Assembly (NCBI RefSeq): GCF_003111645.1
Contig: NZ_CP022187.1
Location: 1,984,001-2,048,000, forward strand
Length of the DNA: 64,000 nucleotides
DNA from: Parazoarcus communis
Lineage (GTDB): Bacteria > Pseudomonadota > Gammaproteobacteria > Burkholderiales > Rhodocyclaceae
Direction: 5' to 3'
The notes beneath the pieces were generated by a model, which was not told where the DNA came from, ran no database searches, and saw nothing but the letters and a program-made list of their open reading frames with translations. This document shows, piece after piece, positions 43,358 through 50,658 of this stretch; within the stretch, counting starts at the first letter, position 1; each line of letters starts with the position of its first letter. The position numbers and the translations under genes were made by a program.

Positions 43358-45205
43358 TTACAGCCCCAGGCGGGCCTTGGTCTCAGCGGTCGGCACACCG
43401 TCAGGCGTCCAGCCACGCGCCTTGTAGTACTCCGGCAGCATGGTCGCCAGCCCATTGACCAGCCCCTTGGCCGGACCGGTCTTGGCCGGCTCGGTGGTCA
43501 AGCGCGGCGGCAGGTTGTCGTCCTTGGCGGTGAAGCCGGCAGCGTTGTTGAACTCGCGCTCCATGTTCCAGATGCGCTCGCCCACCTCGTTGAGCTTGTC
43601 CATGCTCCAGTCGCCCTCGCAGGCGGCGTCGAGCTGGGGCTGCACATCGGCCAGGGTCCACGCAAAGCTGGTGAAGACGCAGATGCCGGCAGAGTCGAAC
43701 ACTGCGGTGGCATCCTGGAACGCCTTGACCAGCTCCGGCTTGCCCTCGGTGGTGAGCGGATCGGTCTTGACCGGAATGCCGAGCACTTCGGAGGCCACGG
43801 TGTAGCCGCGCAAATGGCAGGCGCCGCGGTTCGAGGTGGCGTAGGCCAGGCCCATGCCCTGGATGCCGCGCGAATCGTAGGCCGGGAATTCCTGGCCCTT
43901 CACGCTCATCGACAGCTCGGGATGACCGTACTTTTCGCACAGGCGCTTGGAGCCGAGGCCGATCTCCTTGCCAAAGCCCTCGCCATTTGCCGTCATCTCC
44001 ACCAGCTTCGCCAGCGCCTCGGCAGAGCCGAAGGGCGAATCGATGCCGATCTTGGCCGAATCGAGCACGCCCATGTCGTACAGCTCCATCACCGCACCCA
44101 CGGTCGCGCCGAAGGAGATCGGGTCCATGCCCTGCTCGTTGCAGATCATGTTGGCGTACTGCAGGGCCTCGATATCGCCCACGCCGTTGGCTGCCCCCAG
44201 TGCCCAGGCGGCCTCGTACTCCAGACCGCCGGACGCCCCCCAGTACTTGGGACTGTTCTTGACGGTGAAGTGGCCCTTGTCGATTTCCGAGATGCGACCG
44301 CAGGCGATGGTGCAGCCGAAACACGCGGCATTGGTCACCAGCTGCGACTTGCCGTCGCTCTCGCGTTTCTCGTGCATCGCCTCGGCGGAGATCTTGCCGG
44401 CGTCCTCGAACTGCACGTCGCGGTGATTGCGGGTGGGCAGCGCGCCCATCTCGTTGATCACGTTCATCAGCACCTGGGTGCCGTACTTGGGCAGTCCCTG
44501 GCCGGTCACCGCGTTATCCGCCAGCACCTTCTTGGCGTCGGTGGTCGCCTTCATGAAGGCCTTGAAGTCGTGAATGCCGGACACGCCCTTGGTGCCGCGC
44601 AGTGCGACTGCCTTGAGGTTCTTCGAGCCCATCACCGCGCCCACGCCGGAGCGCCCTGCTGCACGGTGCAGGTCGTTCACCACACAGGCGAACATCACCT
44701 CGTTCTCTCCCGCGAGGCCGATCGACGACACGCGCACCAGCGGATCCTGCAGCTCGTGCTTGATCGTTTCTTCGGTCTCCCAGCAGCTGCGGCCCCAGAG
44801 ATGTCCGGCGTCGCGCAACTCGGCCTTGTCGTTCTCGATGTAGAGATAGACCGGCTTGGGCGACTTGCCCTCGAAGATGATCATGTCCCAGCCGGCGAAC
44901 TTGAGTTCGGCGCCGAAGTAGCCGCCCGAATTCGAGCACGCGATGGCCCCCGTCAGCGGCCCCTTGGTCACCACCGTATAGCGCCCGCCGGTCGAGGCCA
45001 TGGTGCCGGTCAGCGGACCGGTGGCCATGATCATCTTGTTGTCGGGTGACAGCGGATCGACCTTGGGATCGATCTCCGATACCAGGTACTTGGTCGCCAG
45101 ACCGCGCGAGCCCAGGTATTCCTGAGCCCACTTCATGTTCAGCGGCTCTTCCTTGCAGGTGCCTGCCGTCAGATCGACACGCAGGACTTTTCTGTTCCAG
45201 CCCAT
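43358..45205 (-). CDS. aorB: Tungsten-containing aldehyde:ferredoxin oxidoreductase, catalytic subunit AorB
   Basis: 615 residues from ATG 45205 with GGAGGAG upstream. AOR family throughout: MGWNRKVLRVDLTAG, GAIACSNSGGYFGAELKFAGWDMIIFEGK, RSGVGAVMGSKNLKAVALRGT. The [4Fe-4S] site is C295-x2-C298-x3-C302, with C509 the likely fourth ligand. E329 and H464 fall where the active-site Glu and His of Pyrococcus AOR would be, both shifted by 16 residues. It binds a tungsten bis-metallopterin and oxidises aldehydes to acids. Encoded between the polyferredoxin (13-base gap) and FAD subunits, as in Aromatoleum AOR. Confidence 0.95.
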   Translation of the reverse strand: MGWNRKVLRVDLTAGTCKEEPLNMKWAQEYLGSRGLATKYLVSEIDPKVDPLSPDNKMIMATGPLTGTMASTGGRYTVVTKGPLTGAIACSNSGGYFGAELKFAGWDMIIFEGKSPKPVYLYIENDKAELRDAGHLWGRSCWETEETIKHELQDPLVRVSSIGLAGENEVMFACVVNDLHRAAGRSGVGAVMGSKNLKAVALRGTKGVSGIHDFKAFMKATTDAKKVLADNAVTGQGLPKYGTQVLMNVINEMGALPTRNHRDVQFEDAGKISAEAMHEKRESDGKSQLVTNAACFGCTIACGRISEIDKGHFTVKNSPKYWGASGGLEYEAAWALGAANGVGDIEALQYANMICNEQGMDPISFGATVGAVMELYDMGVLDSAKIGIDSPFGSAEALAKLVEMTANGEGFGKEIGLGSKRLCEKYGHPELSMSVKGQEFPAYDSRGIQGMGLAYATSNRGACHLRGYTVASEVLGIPVKTDPLTTEGKPELVKAFQDATAVFDSAGICVFTSFAWTLADVQPQLDAACEGDWSMDKLNEVGERIWNMEREFNNAAGFTAKDDNLPPRLTTEPAKTGPAKGLVNGLATMLPEYYKARGWTPDGVPTAETKARLGL

Positions 45206-45218
45206 GGTTTCTCCTCCT

Positions 45219-45695
45219 TCAGGCGGCAGTGGTCGGCGTATTGGCCTTGGCGGCCCAGGTGCGCATCTTGTCCAGCCCGGTCCAGTCGGCGTCGATGTAG
45301 GTGATCGCCGCCGTCGGACAGGCCTCGGCACAAGCAGGATTGCCATCGCACAAATCGCATTTCTGCACCTTGCCCGATTCCTGGTTGTAGTTGATCGTGC
45401 CGAAAGGACAGGCGATCGTGCACACCTTGCAGCCAACGCAGGTGTCTTCGAACACCATCTTGGCGCCGGTGGAAAGGTCGATGCGGATCGCATCGACCGG
45501 ACAGGAATTCAGGCACCAGGCTTCGGTGCACTGGGTACAGGTGTATGGCACCTTGCGCCCCTCGGCCTCGAAGTTGAATACCTTGATCCGCGACTTGCTG
45601 GGATTGAAGACCCCGGTGTGCTCATACGAGCAGGCCATCTCGCACTGCAGACAGCCGGTACACTTTGCGGGATCAATATGAAGTGATTTCCACAT
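45219..45695 (-). CDS. aorA: AOR iron-sulfur (polyferredoxin) subunit AorA
   Basis: 158 residues from ATG 45695. Sixteen cysteines in four groups (CTGCLQCEMAC, CTQCTEAWCLNSC, CVGCKVCTIAC, CDLCDGNPACAEAC) give four [4Fe-4S] clusters in an HycB/DMSO-reductase-B-like fold. It wires the tungsten subunit to the FAD subunit. In Aromatoleum AOR this subunit polymerises into an electron-conducting filament that carries several AorB copies; whether this homolog does so is unknown. First gene of the leftward operon, with GGAGGAG ahead of the start. Confidence 0.93.
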   Translation of the reverse strand: MWKSLHIDPAKCTGCLQCEMACSYEHTGVFNPSKSRIKVFNFEAEGRKVPYTCTQCTEAWCLNSCPVDAIRIDLSTGAKMVFEDTCVGCKVCTIACPFGTINYNQESGKVQKCDLCDGNPACAEACPTAAITYIDADWTGLDKMRTWAAKANTPTTAA

Positions 45696-45748
45696 CAACC
45701 TTCTCCTCCGATTTCCGTTGTTATGGCAGTGATGAAGCATTTCCTATG

Positions 45749-45799
45749 AAGCACACTTCATACCTGCCTTCGAGAATACGCCCGACCCGGGACGGGACA
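45749..45799 (-). promoter_or_regulatory. Weak sigma-54-like promoter and activator half-site ahead of aorA
   Basis: On the minus strand AGGTATGAAGTGTGCTT (45765-45749) has GG and GC ten bases apart but matches the -24 element poorly. Just upstream, TGTCCC-GTCCC-GGGTCG (45799-45783) agrees with the left half of TGTYYC-N5-GRRACA. The two are unusually close, so this is only a candidate. Confidence 0.25.
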
Positions 45800-45850
45800 A
45801 GCGCAGGAAAACCCCTATTGCTTATGGATTGGACGCCCCGGAACGCAGCC

Positions 45851-47896
45851 TCATTTCATGCGGCCGATCTTGCGATACAGGGTGTTGCGACTGATGCCGA
45901 GACGGCGTGCTGCGGCCGACACATTGCCGCCCTCTTCGAGCATCACGCGGGAGATTGCATCGAGCTCGATCTCGTCCAGGCTGCGCCCCGCGGCGACTTG
46001 CACGGGTACTGCCGCGGCAGCCAGTGAGGACGCCGCCACCGCGCTGGCCTGCCCGCTCTCGGCGTCGTCCATCGGATCGGAACCGAACAGCTCCTCTGGC
46101 AGATGCAGGGGCAGAATCTCGCACTCGTCGTCATCCAGCAGCGCCACTGCAACCCGGATCACGTTCTGCAGCTGGCGCACATTGCCCGGCCAGGGATAGC
46201 GCTCGAAGAAGTCGAGCACCTGCTCGCTGATCGTCACCTCGCCACGCGCGGGGTCGACTTCGGACGCCAGAATGATGGCGACGATCGAGCGGATGTCACT
46301 GCGGTCGCGCAGGGGCGGCAGGGTGACGGTCAGGCCATTCACCCGATAGTAAAGATCCTCGCGGAAGCTGCCGTTGCGCACCGACTCTCGCAGCACCCGG
46401 TGGGTCGCACACACCAGGGTGATATCGACCGGCACATTGCGTTGAGCCCCCACCGGTGTCACGCAGCGCTCCTGCAGCACCCGCAGCAGACGCGCCTGCA
46501 TCGCCAGCGGCATGTCGCCGATTTCGTCAAGGAACAACGTGCCGCCGTGCGCCTGCTGGATCTTGCCCACGGCCCCTTCGCGCCGCGCACCGGTAAAGGC
46601 GCCGCCGACGTAACCGAAGAGTTCGGATTCGATCAGGTTCTCGGGAATGGCCGCGCAGTTGACCGCCACGAAGGGGCCGTCCTGGTGCGGACTGGAATAA
46701 TGGAATGCGCGCGCAAACAACTCCTTGCCCACGCCCGATTCACCCTGAATCAGGAGCGGAATGTCCTTGCCCATGATGCGCGCCGCGCGATCCAGCGCCA
46801 GCTGCAGGCGTGCATCGCCGGTCGACAGGCACTCGAGCGTCGCCCGCCCGCTGCGACGGTCGCACGGCGGATTGCGTCCAGCGGGCTCGCCCGCGCCCGA
46901 CGTGCTGCGCGCCTCACCCTGTCCGCCGGCATCGCTGCGCGAGTTCGCCTGCCCCACCGTCGGCACCCGCCCGCGAATGCGCGCATAGAGCGGTTCGCCC
47001 CCGCGCAGTTCAAGCGCCTGCAGCGAGCAGACGTCGCGCGAGCAGCGGTCGATGAAGGTGCCGAAGGGCAGGCGGAACAGGGTGCCGAACTCACCGCAGA
47101 CCATTCCACCCTGCTTCACGCCGAGCAGGGCCCTGGCCACCGGATTGGCCCCTACGACGCGCCCCTCGGGCGACACCGCGAGCAAGCCCTCCTGCAGGCC
47201 GCCGACACACTCGGGACGGTTATGGAATGCGATCAGCAGTTCGCGCGCGAACTCGATCTCGAACAGTCGCTTCTCGAGCAATTGCGCAGCCAGACGCGCC
47301 AGTCCGAGGGTATGGCGCTGATTGCCACGATAGTCGCCGGAGATGTCCAGCACCCCCTCGATCTCACCACGCGGGTTGAACACCGGCGAAGCGCTGCAGG
47401 TCAGGATGCCGTTACGGTCGAGAAAGTGCTCGGCACCGTTGACCTCGACCGGCGCAGCCTCGACCAGCGTGGTGCCGATCGCATTGGTGCCCCGTACCGA
47501 CTCGCTCCACGAGGAGCCTGGCTGCAAGGCCACGCGTTGCGCCCGGCTGACGAAATCGGGATCGCCCATGCTGTGCAGGATCATGCCCTGGCTGTCGGCC
47601 AGGATCACCATGCTGCCTGAAGCGCGGATCTGCTCGAACACATGCTCCATGATGCCGGCCGCGTTGCTCAGCAGGGACTGGCTGCGTTCCCGCGCAAGAT
47701 CCAGCCCGGACCGGCCTTCGGGGTCGCCGCGGCCATCGTCCCGATAATCGACACTGCTGTCCCGGCAGCGCAGCCAGGATCGCAGCACCTCCTGCGGCAG
47801 TTCGATGTCCGCGCTCTCTCCACGATCGAAAAACTGGTGTCGCGCCTCACGAACCCGCAGTTCGTGCGGCGTCGTGGCCATTGGGTGACCTGTCAT
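45851..47896 (-). CDS. AcoR-type sigma-54-dependent transcriptional activator
   Basis: 681 residues, GGAGGAG before ATG 47896. The GAF-type sensory region (about 60-220) contains SWSESVRGTNAIGTTLVE as in AcoR; a PAS-like segment follows (about 225-300). The AAA+ domain has Walker A GESGVGKE, the sigma-54 contact loop GAFTGA, and Walker B GGTLFLDEIGD. The C-terminus has a Fis-type helix-turn-helix, GGNVSAAARRLGISRNTLYRKIG. All parts of a working enhancer-binding protein are present. It lies between the aor operon and the divergent pedF operon, whose -24/-12 promoter it most likely activates in response to an alcohol or aldehyde. Confidence 0.92.
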   Translation of the reverse strand: MTGHPMATTPHELRVREARHQFFDRGESADIELPQEVLRSWLRCRDSSVDYRDDGRGDPEGRSGLDLARERSQSLLSNAAGIMEHVFEQIRASGSMVILADSQGMILHSMGDPDFVSRAQRVALQPGSSWSESVRGTNAIGTTLVEAAPVEVNGAEHFLDRNGILTCSASPVFNPRGEIEGVLDISGDYRGNQRHTLGLARLAAQLLEKRLFEIEFARELLIAFHNRPECVGGLQEGLLAVSPEGRVVGANPVARALLGVKQGGMVCGEFGTLFRLPFGTFIDRCSRDVCSLQALELRGGEPLYARIRGRVPTVGQANSRSDAGGQGEARSTSGAGEPAGRNPPCDRRSGRATLECLSTGDARLQLALDRAARIMGKDIPLLIQGESGVGKELFARAFHYSSPHQDGPFVAVNCAAIPENLIESELFGYVGGAFTGARREGAVGKIQQAHGGTLFLDEIGDMPLAMQARLLRVLQERCVTPVGAQRNVPVDITLVCATHRVLRESVRNGSFREDLYYRVNGLTVTLPPLRDRSDIRSIVAIILASEVDPARGEVTISEQVLDFFERYPWPGNVRQLQNVIRVAVALLDDDECEILPLHLPEELFGSDPMDDAESGQASAVAASSLAAAAVPVQVAAGRSLDEIELDAISRVMLEEGGNVSAAARRLGISRNTLYRKIGRMK

Positions 47897-48042
47897 GTTG
47901 TCTCCTCCAGCCCCCTGTCTCTATTTTTTGTCGGGGGACATGTTCCAAAACTTAGCACCTGTCACGATGCGCAGCAACCGCCGCACCCTGGCGGCAGTTC
48001 ATCGTCAGCAATTTCCTTGCCAGACGGGGAGTCCGGCAACAG
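47897..48042. promoter_or_regulatory. Activator-binding region upstream of pedF
   Basis: TGTTCCAAAACTTAGCACCTG (47941-47961) shares 17 of 21 bases with the sequence at 49741-49761. Its left arm and centre equal the TGTYYC-N5 half of a TGTYYC-N5-GRRACA dyad. A second small dyad, TGTC-GGGG-GACA, is at 47929-47940. The block is about 80-110 bases before the -24/-12 promoter, normal for an upstream activating sequence. Confidence 0.5.
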
Positions 48043-48058
48043 TGGCACAGCGTTTGCA
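48043..48058 (+). promoter_or_regulatory. Consensus sigma-54 promoter of pedF
   Basis: TGGCAC-AGCGT-TTGCA: perfect -24 (TGGCAC) and -12 (TTGCA) elements with five bases between and GG/GC ten bases apart. Transcription should start near 48069, giving a leader of about 50 bases before the pedF ATG. Confidence 0.88.
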
Positions 48059-48117
48059 GAGCATGAGCACACCGGCCCAACCGGGGACATGCGAATCAAA
48101 GCGCTTCAATACCAGCC

Positions 48118-48579
48118 ATGAGGAACGATACAGTGGAAGACAAGTACAACAAGGAGACAGTCACCCGTTCATTGCGTCAGATCGCTTGCGCCGCAGCATT
48201 GGCAAGCGTCACGCTGATCGCGGGTGCTCACGGAGACGTCACGCCGCAGGCGGTTGATGTATCCACGCTCAAGCCGCTCGGAAAGGACTGGCTTGTCAGC
48301 AACCCCTATCGCAAGGACAAGGAAGCCATCCGCATCGGCGACTCGGCCTACAACCAGAACTGTGCGCGCTGCCACGGCCTGGGCGCCGTCTCCGGCGGGA
48401 TCGCACCGGACCTGCGTTACCTGCCTGAAGGTGACGAGGGCGACGAGATTTTCATGCAGCGCATCCGTGACGGTGCCAGCCGCGGGGGACGTGTCTACAT
48501 GCCGCCGTTCGAGGGTATCCTGCCGCAGGAAGCAATGTGGTCGATTCGTGCATGGCTGGAGACCGTACGTGAAGAATGA
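48118..48579 (+). CDS. pedF: Cytochrome c-550, PedF family
   Basis: 153 residues from ATG 48118; GTG 48133, with AGGA seven to nine bases before it, is an equally good start. A signal peptide (LRQIACAAALASVTLIAGAHG) precedes a mature class I cytochrome c with one heme site, CARCH, and a distal methionine in RVYMPPFEG. YLPEGDEGDEIFMQRIRDGASRGG is typical of PedF, the electron acceptor of PQQ-dependent alcohol dehydrogenases. No such dehydrogenase gene lies in this window, so its partner must be encoded elsewhere or has been lost. Strong sigma-54 promoter upstream. Confidence 0.86.
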   Translation: MRNDTVEDKYNKETVTRSLRQIACAAALASVTLIAGAHGDVTPQAVDVSTLKPLGKDWLVSNPYRKDKEAIRIGDSAYNQNCARCHGLGAVSGGIAPDLRYLPEGDEGDEIFMQRIRDGASRGGRVYMPPFEGILPQEAMWSIRAWLETVREE

Positions 48580-49423
48580 ACGCAGACACTTTCTCCTGGG
48601 CGCAGGCGCAATGCTGGTCGCTGCCGCGCTGCCCGCGCGTGCAGCGGCGGCCGAACTCGAGCTGCAACAGGCTGGCGCACTGCGCATTGCGGTCTATGCC
48701 AACTATCCGCCCTGGTCGGACAAGGGCCAGGGCATTGATATCGCACTGGGCAGGGCGCTGGCGGCCAGGCTCGGGCTGCGTGCCGAGTTCGTCGAGTTTC
48801 CGGCCGACGAAGACATGAGCGACGACCTGCGCAACATGGTGTGGAAAGGCCACTACCTGGGCATGCGCCCCGGCGACGTGATGCTGCACGTACCGGTCGA
48901 TCGCAACTTTGCCGCCAACAACGACAAGGTTACGATCTTCGCGCCCTACCACCTCGAAACCATGGCGATTGCGCGCAACAGCGCACGCATTCCTGCCATC
49001 GCGGGGTCGGCCGCCAACGCATTCGAAGTGTTCACGCGCGAGCGCATCGGCGCCGAGCTCGACACCCACGGTAGCGACTTCATGCTCCATGTGCTCAACG
49101 GCCGCCTGCGTGACCAGGTCACTCACTACCGCAGCGTTCCGCTCGCAGCGGCGGGTCTGAAGGCCGGCGAAGTGGCTGCCGTGATCGGCACCCGCACCGA
49201 ACTTGAAGTGGCATTCAAGGATGCGCCCGGCGTTGTCATCGACAGCCTGCAGATGCCCGAACTTCGCGTGACCGGCTGGCCACTGGGTATGGCGGTGAAA
49301 GCCGATCATCCAGCGCTTGCCGCCGCACTCGGCGACGCCCTGGCAGAACTTCAGCGCAGCGGCGAACTTGGCCGCATCTTCAGTGAAAACGGCAGCACTC
49401 ACCGCCTCCCCGGAGGAATCTGA
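48569..49423 (+). CDS. Periplasmic solute-binding-like protein, PedF-associated
   Basis: 284 residues from GTG 48569, overlapping pedF by 11 bases with GGAG seven bases ahead. The N-terminal RRHFLLGAGAMLVAAALPARAAAA is a Tat-like signal. The mature protein has the SBP_bac_3 fold (ALRIAVYANYPPWSDKGQGIDIALGRALAARLGLRAEFV ... GLKAGEVAAVIGTRTELEVAF). Homologs next to PQQ alcohol dehydrogenases (MoxJ/XoxJ-like) are thought to help the dehydrogenase mature rather than act in transport. No ABC permease is nearby, in line with that. Confidence 0.82.
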   Translation: MKNERRHFLLGAGAMLVAAALPARAAAAELELQQAGALRIAVYANYPPWSDKGQGIDIALGRALAARLGLRAEFVEFPADEDMSDDLRNMVWKGHYLGMRPGDVMLHVPVDRNFAANNDKVTIFAPYHLETMAIARNSARIPAIAGSAANAFEVFTRERIGAELDTHGSDFMLHVLNGRLRDQVTHYRSVPLAAAGLKAGEVAAVIGTRTELEVAFKDAPGVVIDSLQMPELRVTGWPLGMAVKADHPALAAALGDALAELQRSGELGRIFSENGSTHRLPGGI

Positions 49424-49740
49424 CGCATGACAACACGCCAGAACCGGCGGTGAGCATGCACTCCGTCACCCCTTGCCCTGCATGACATTTGGGGGCCTGG
49501 CGCCCGGCCTCGCCGGCGCGGTCCCTCTTGCCCATGTCCCAACTGAAAAGTCGGGCACGGTCCGCGACACCGAAACCGATCAGCCCGTGGGCGAGCTGCC
49601 ATGGGGCGTTGAAATCAACTAAGCACGCAACGCAACACAACGGTCGCAGCGCCATGTTGCTGCACTGAGTGCACGCCATCCTGGTGCCGGGCCTGATCGA
49701 CTGAGTCGGAAAACGGTGTCGCGCGCAAACGGACGACACC
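49424..49740. other. Gene-poor stretch after the pedF operon, with one small doubtful frame
   Basis: About 317 bases without a convincing gene. A frame at 49482-49622 (+) encodes 46 residues beginning MTFGGLAPGLAGAVPLAH and ending in GELPWGVEIN. It has no ribosome binding site and no family I recognise; it could be a remnant or chance. No promoter was found. In relatives a PQQ alcohol dehydrogenase gene might be expected near here, so a deletion is possible but unproved. Confidence 0.35.
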
Positions 49741-49757
49741 TGTTCCAAAACGAGACA
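49741..49757. promoter_or_regulatory. Perfect TGTYYC-N5-GRRACA dyad without an obvious promoter
   Basis: TGTTCC-AAAAC-GAGACA fits the activator consensus completely and shares its first 11 bases with the site at 47941. A 12-base near-repeat GACACCTGTTCC / GACACCTGCTCC spans it. It overlaps the left arm of the terminator at 49753-49787, and no -24/-12 element lies within reach on either strand. Confidence 0.45.
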
Positions 49758-49787
49758 CCTGCTCCACTCCGGAGCAGGTGTCTTTTT
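49753..49787. terminator. Intrinsic terminator between convergent pedF operon and cytochrome gene
   Basis: Perfect 13-bp stem AGACACCTGCTCC/GGAGCAGGTGTCT with an ACTCC loop and five T residues on the + strand; TTTT also follows on the other strand. It ends transcription before the convergent cytochrome gene. Confidence 0.85.
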
Positions 49788-49791
49788 ATGC

Positions 49792-50112
49792 TCAGTCCTT
49801 TGCGCCAGCAAGAATCCATGCGATCGCGGCTTTCAGATTGTCGTCGCTGATCCTGCTTTCATCGTTCGGCGTCATTGGAATGGCGCCCCAGGTGCCTGAA
49901 CCGCCGTGGCGGACCTTGTCGAAGAGCTCGGATGCCGCGCCGGCCTGCCCTTCGTACTTTGCCGCCACCTCACGATAGGCCGGGCCCACCATCTTCTTGT
50001 CGACTGCATGACAGGCCACACAGCGCGCTTTCTTCACGATCTCCATCGACGCCATTGCCGGCGCCGACATCGAGGCCATCAGCACAGCCCCCGCTACCAT
50101 CGTCCTGATCAT
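49792..50112 (-). CDS. Class I cytochrome c (c-551/c-552 type)
   Basis: 106 residues from ATG 50112; GTG 50115 is better spaced from the AAGGAG and may be the true start. Signal peptide MIRTMVAGAVLMASMSAPAMA; mature protein of about 85 residues with CVACH at its start and a ligand methionine in AIPMTPN, the cytochrome c-551 pattern. KKMVGPAYREVAAKY and DDNLKAAIAWIL are also typical. A small soluble periplasmic electron carrier, probably accepting electrons from alcohol or aldehyde oxidation or feeding a terminal reductase. Downstream of the DUF779 gene on the same strand. Confidence 0.87.
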   Translation of the reverse strand: MIRTMVAGAVLMASMSAPAMASMEIVKKARCVACHAVDKKMVGPAYREVAAKYEGQAGAASELFDKVRHGGSGTWGAIPMTPNDESRISDDNLKAAIAWILAGAKD

Positions 50113-50170
50113 CACGGTCTTCACTCCTTGCCTGGGTGCACGCCGCACCCTTCTGTTGGGAAACGGGATT

Positions 50171-50539
50171 TCAAACAATACCGGCTGCCACCAGCCCGGC
50201 CCATTCTTCGTCGGTGAACAGGCGCGAGCGGGTATGAAAGCTCTTGCCTTCAGGCCCTTCCAGCGAGAAGGTTCCACCCCCACGCGTATCGAGCACATCA
50301 ATGATCAGCTGCATGTGCTTCCAGTACTCGTACTGCGAACTGCTGATATAGAAAGGACAGCCGCCGATCTCGCCCAGGCACACATCCTGGTCGGTGCACA
50401 GTTCGCCCGGCAGATAGCAGTTGGCGGCGCTGCCGTCACAACAGCCGCCGGACTGGTGGAATATCAGGTCGCCATGCTTGGCACGCAGCAACTCGATCAG
50501 GGCCAGTGTCGCCTCGGTTGCAATGACTCTCTCGACCAT
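50171..50539 (-). CDS. DUF779 family protein, aldehyde dehydrogenase-associated
   Basis: 122 residues from ATG 50539 (GGAG six bases upstream; longer starts at 50551 and 50575 are less likely). Cysteine-rich HQSGGCCDGSAANCYLPGELCTDQDVCLGEIGGCPFYIS, then YEYWKHMQLIIDVLDTRGGGTFSLEGPEGKSFHTRSRLFT, matching DUF779. The family is encoded beside NAD aldehyde dehydrogenases in many proteobacteria but has no assigned activity; the cysteines suggest a metal or cluster site. It is the second gene after the aldehyde dehydrogenase, separated by a terminator-like hairpin. Confidence 0.85.
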   Translation of the reverse strand: MVERVIATEATLALIELLRAKHGDLIFHQSGGCCDGSAANCYLPGELCTDQDVCLGEIGGCPFYISSSQYEYWKHMQLIIDVLDTRGGGTFSLEGPEGKSFHTRSRLFTDEEWAGLVAAGIV

Positions 50540-50557
50540 GGCGGGCTCCATCGTTGC

Positions 50558-50585
50558 AAAAAAAGCGGGCGGCAATTGCCGCCCG
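50558..50585 (-). terminator. Terminator between aldehyde dehydrogenase and DUF779 genes
   Basis: On the minus strand CGGGCGGC-AATT-GCCGCCCG (50585-50566) followed by C and a run of seven T (50564-50558). A classic intrinsic terminator placed inside the operon, so DUF779 and the cytochrome would be made at lower level than the dehydrogenase. Confidence 0.85.
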
Positions 50586-50658
50586 TGAACTCACTTTCAT
50601 GAGGAGGGAGAACTTCAGGCGGCTCCGCATATCGCAGCTCGACATGCGGGGCCTTGCA

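Noticed and set aside
45749-45799. A confident sigma-54 promoter for aorA
   Set aside because: Only GG/GC spacing fits; the -24 element is poor and the activator-like half-site is too close. Listed as a weak candidate only.
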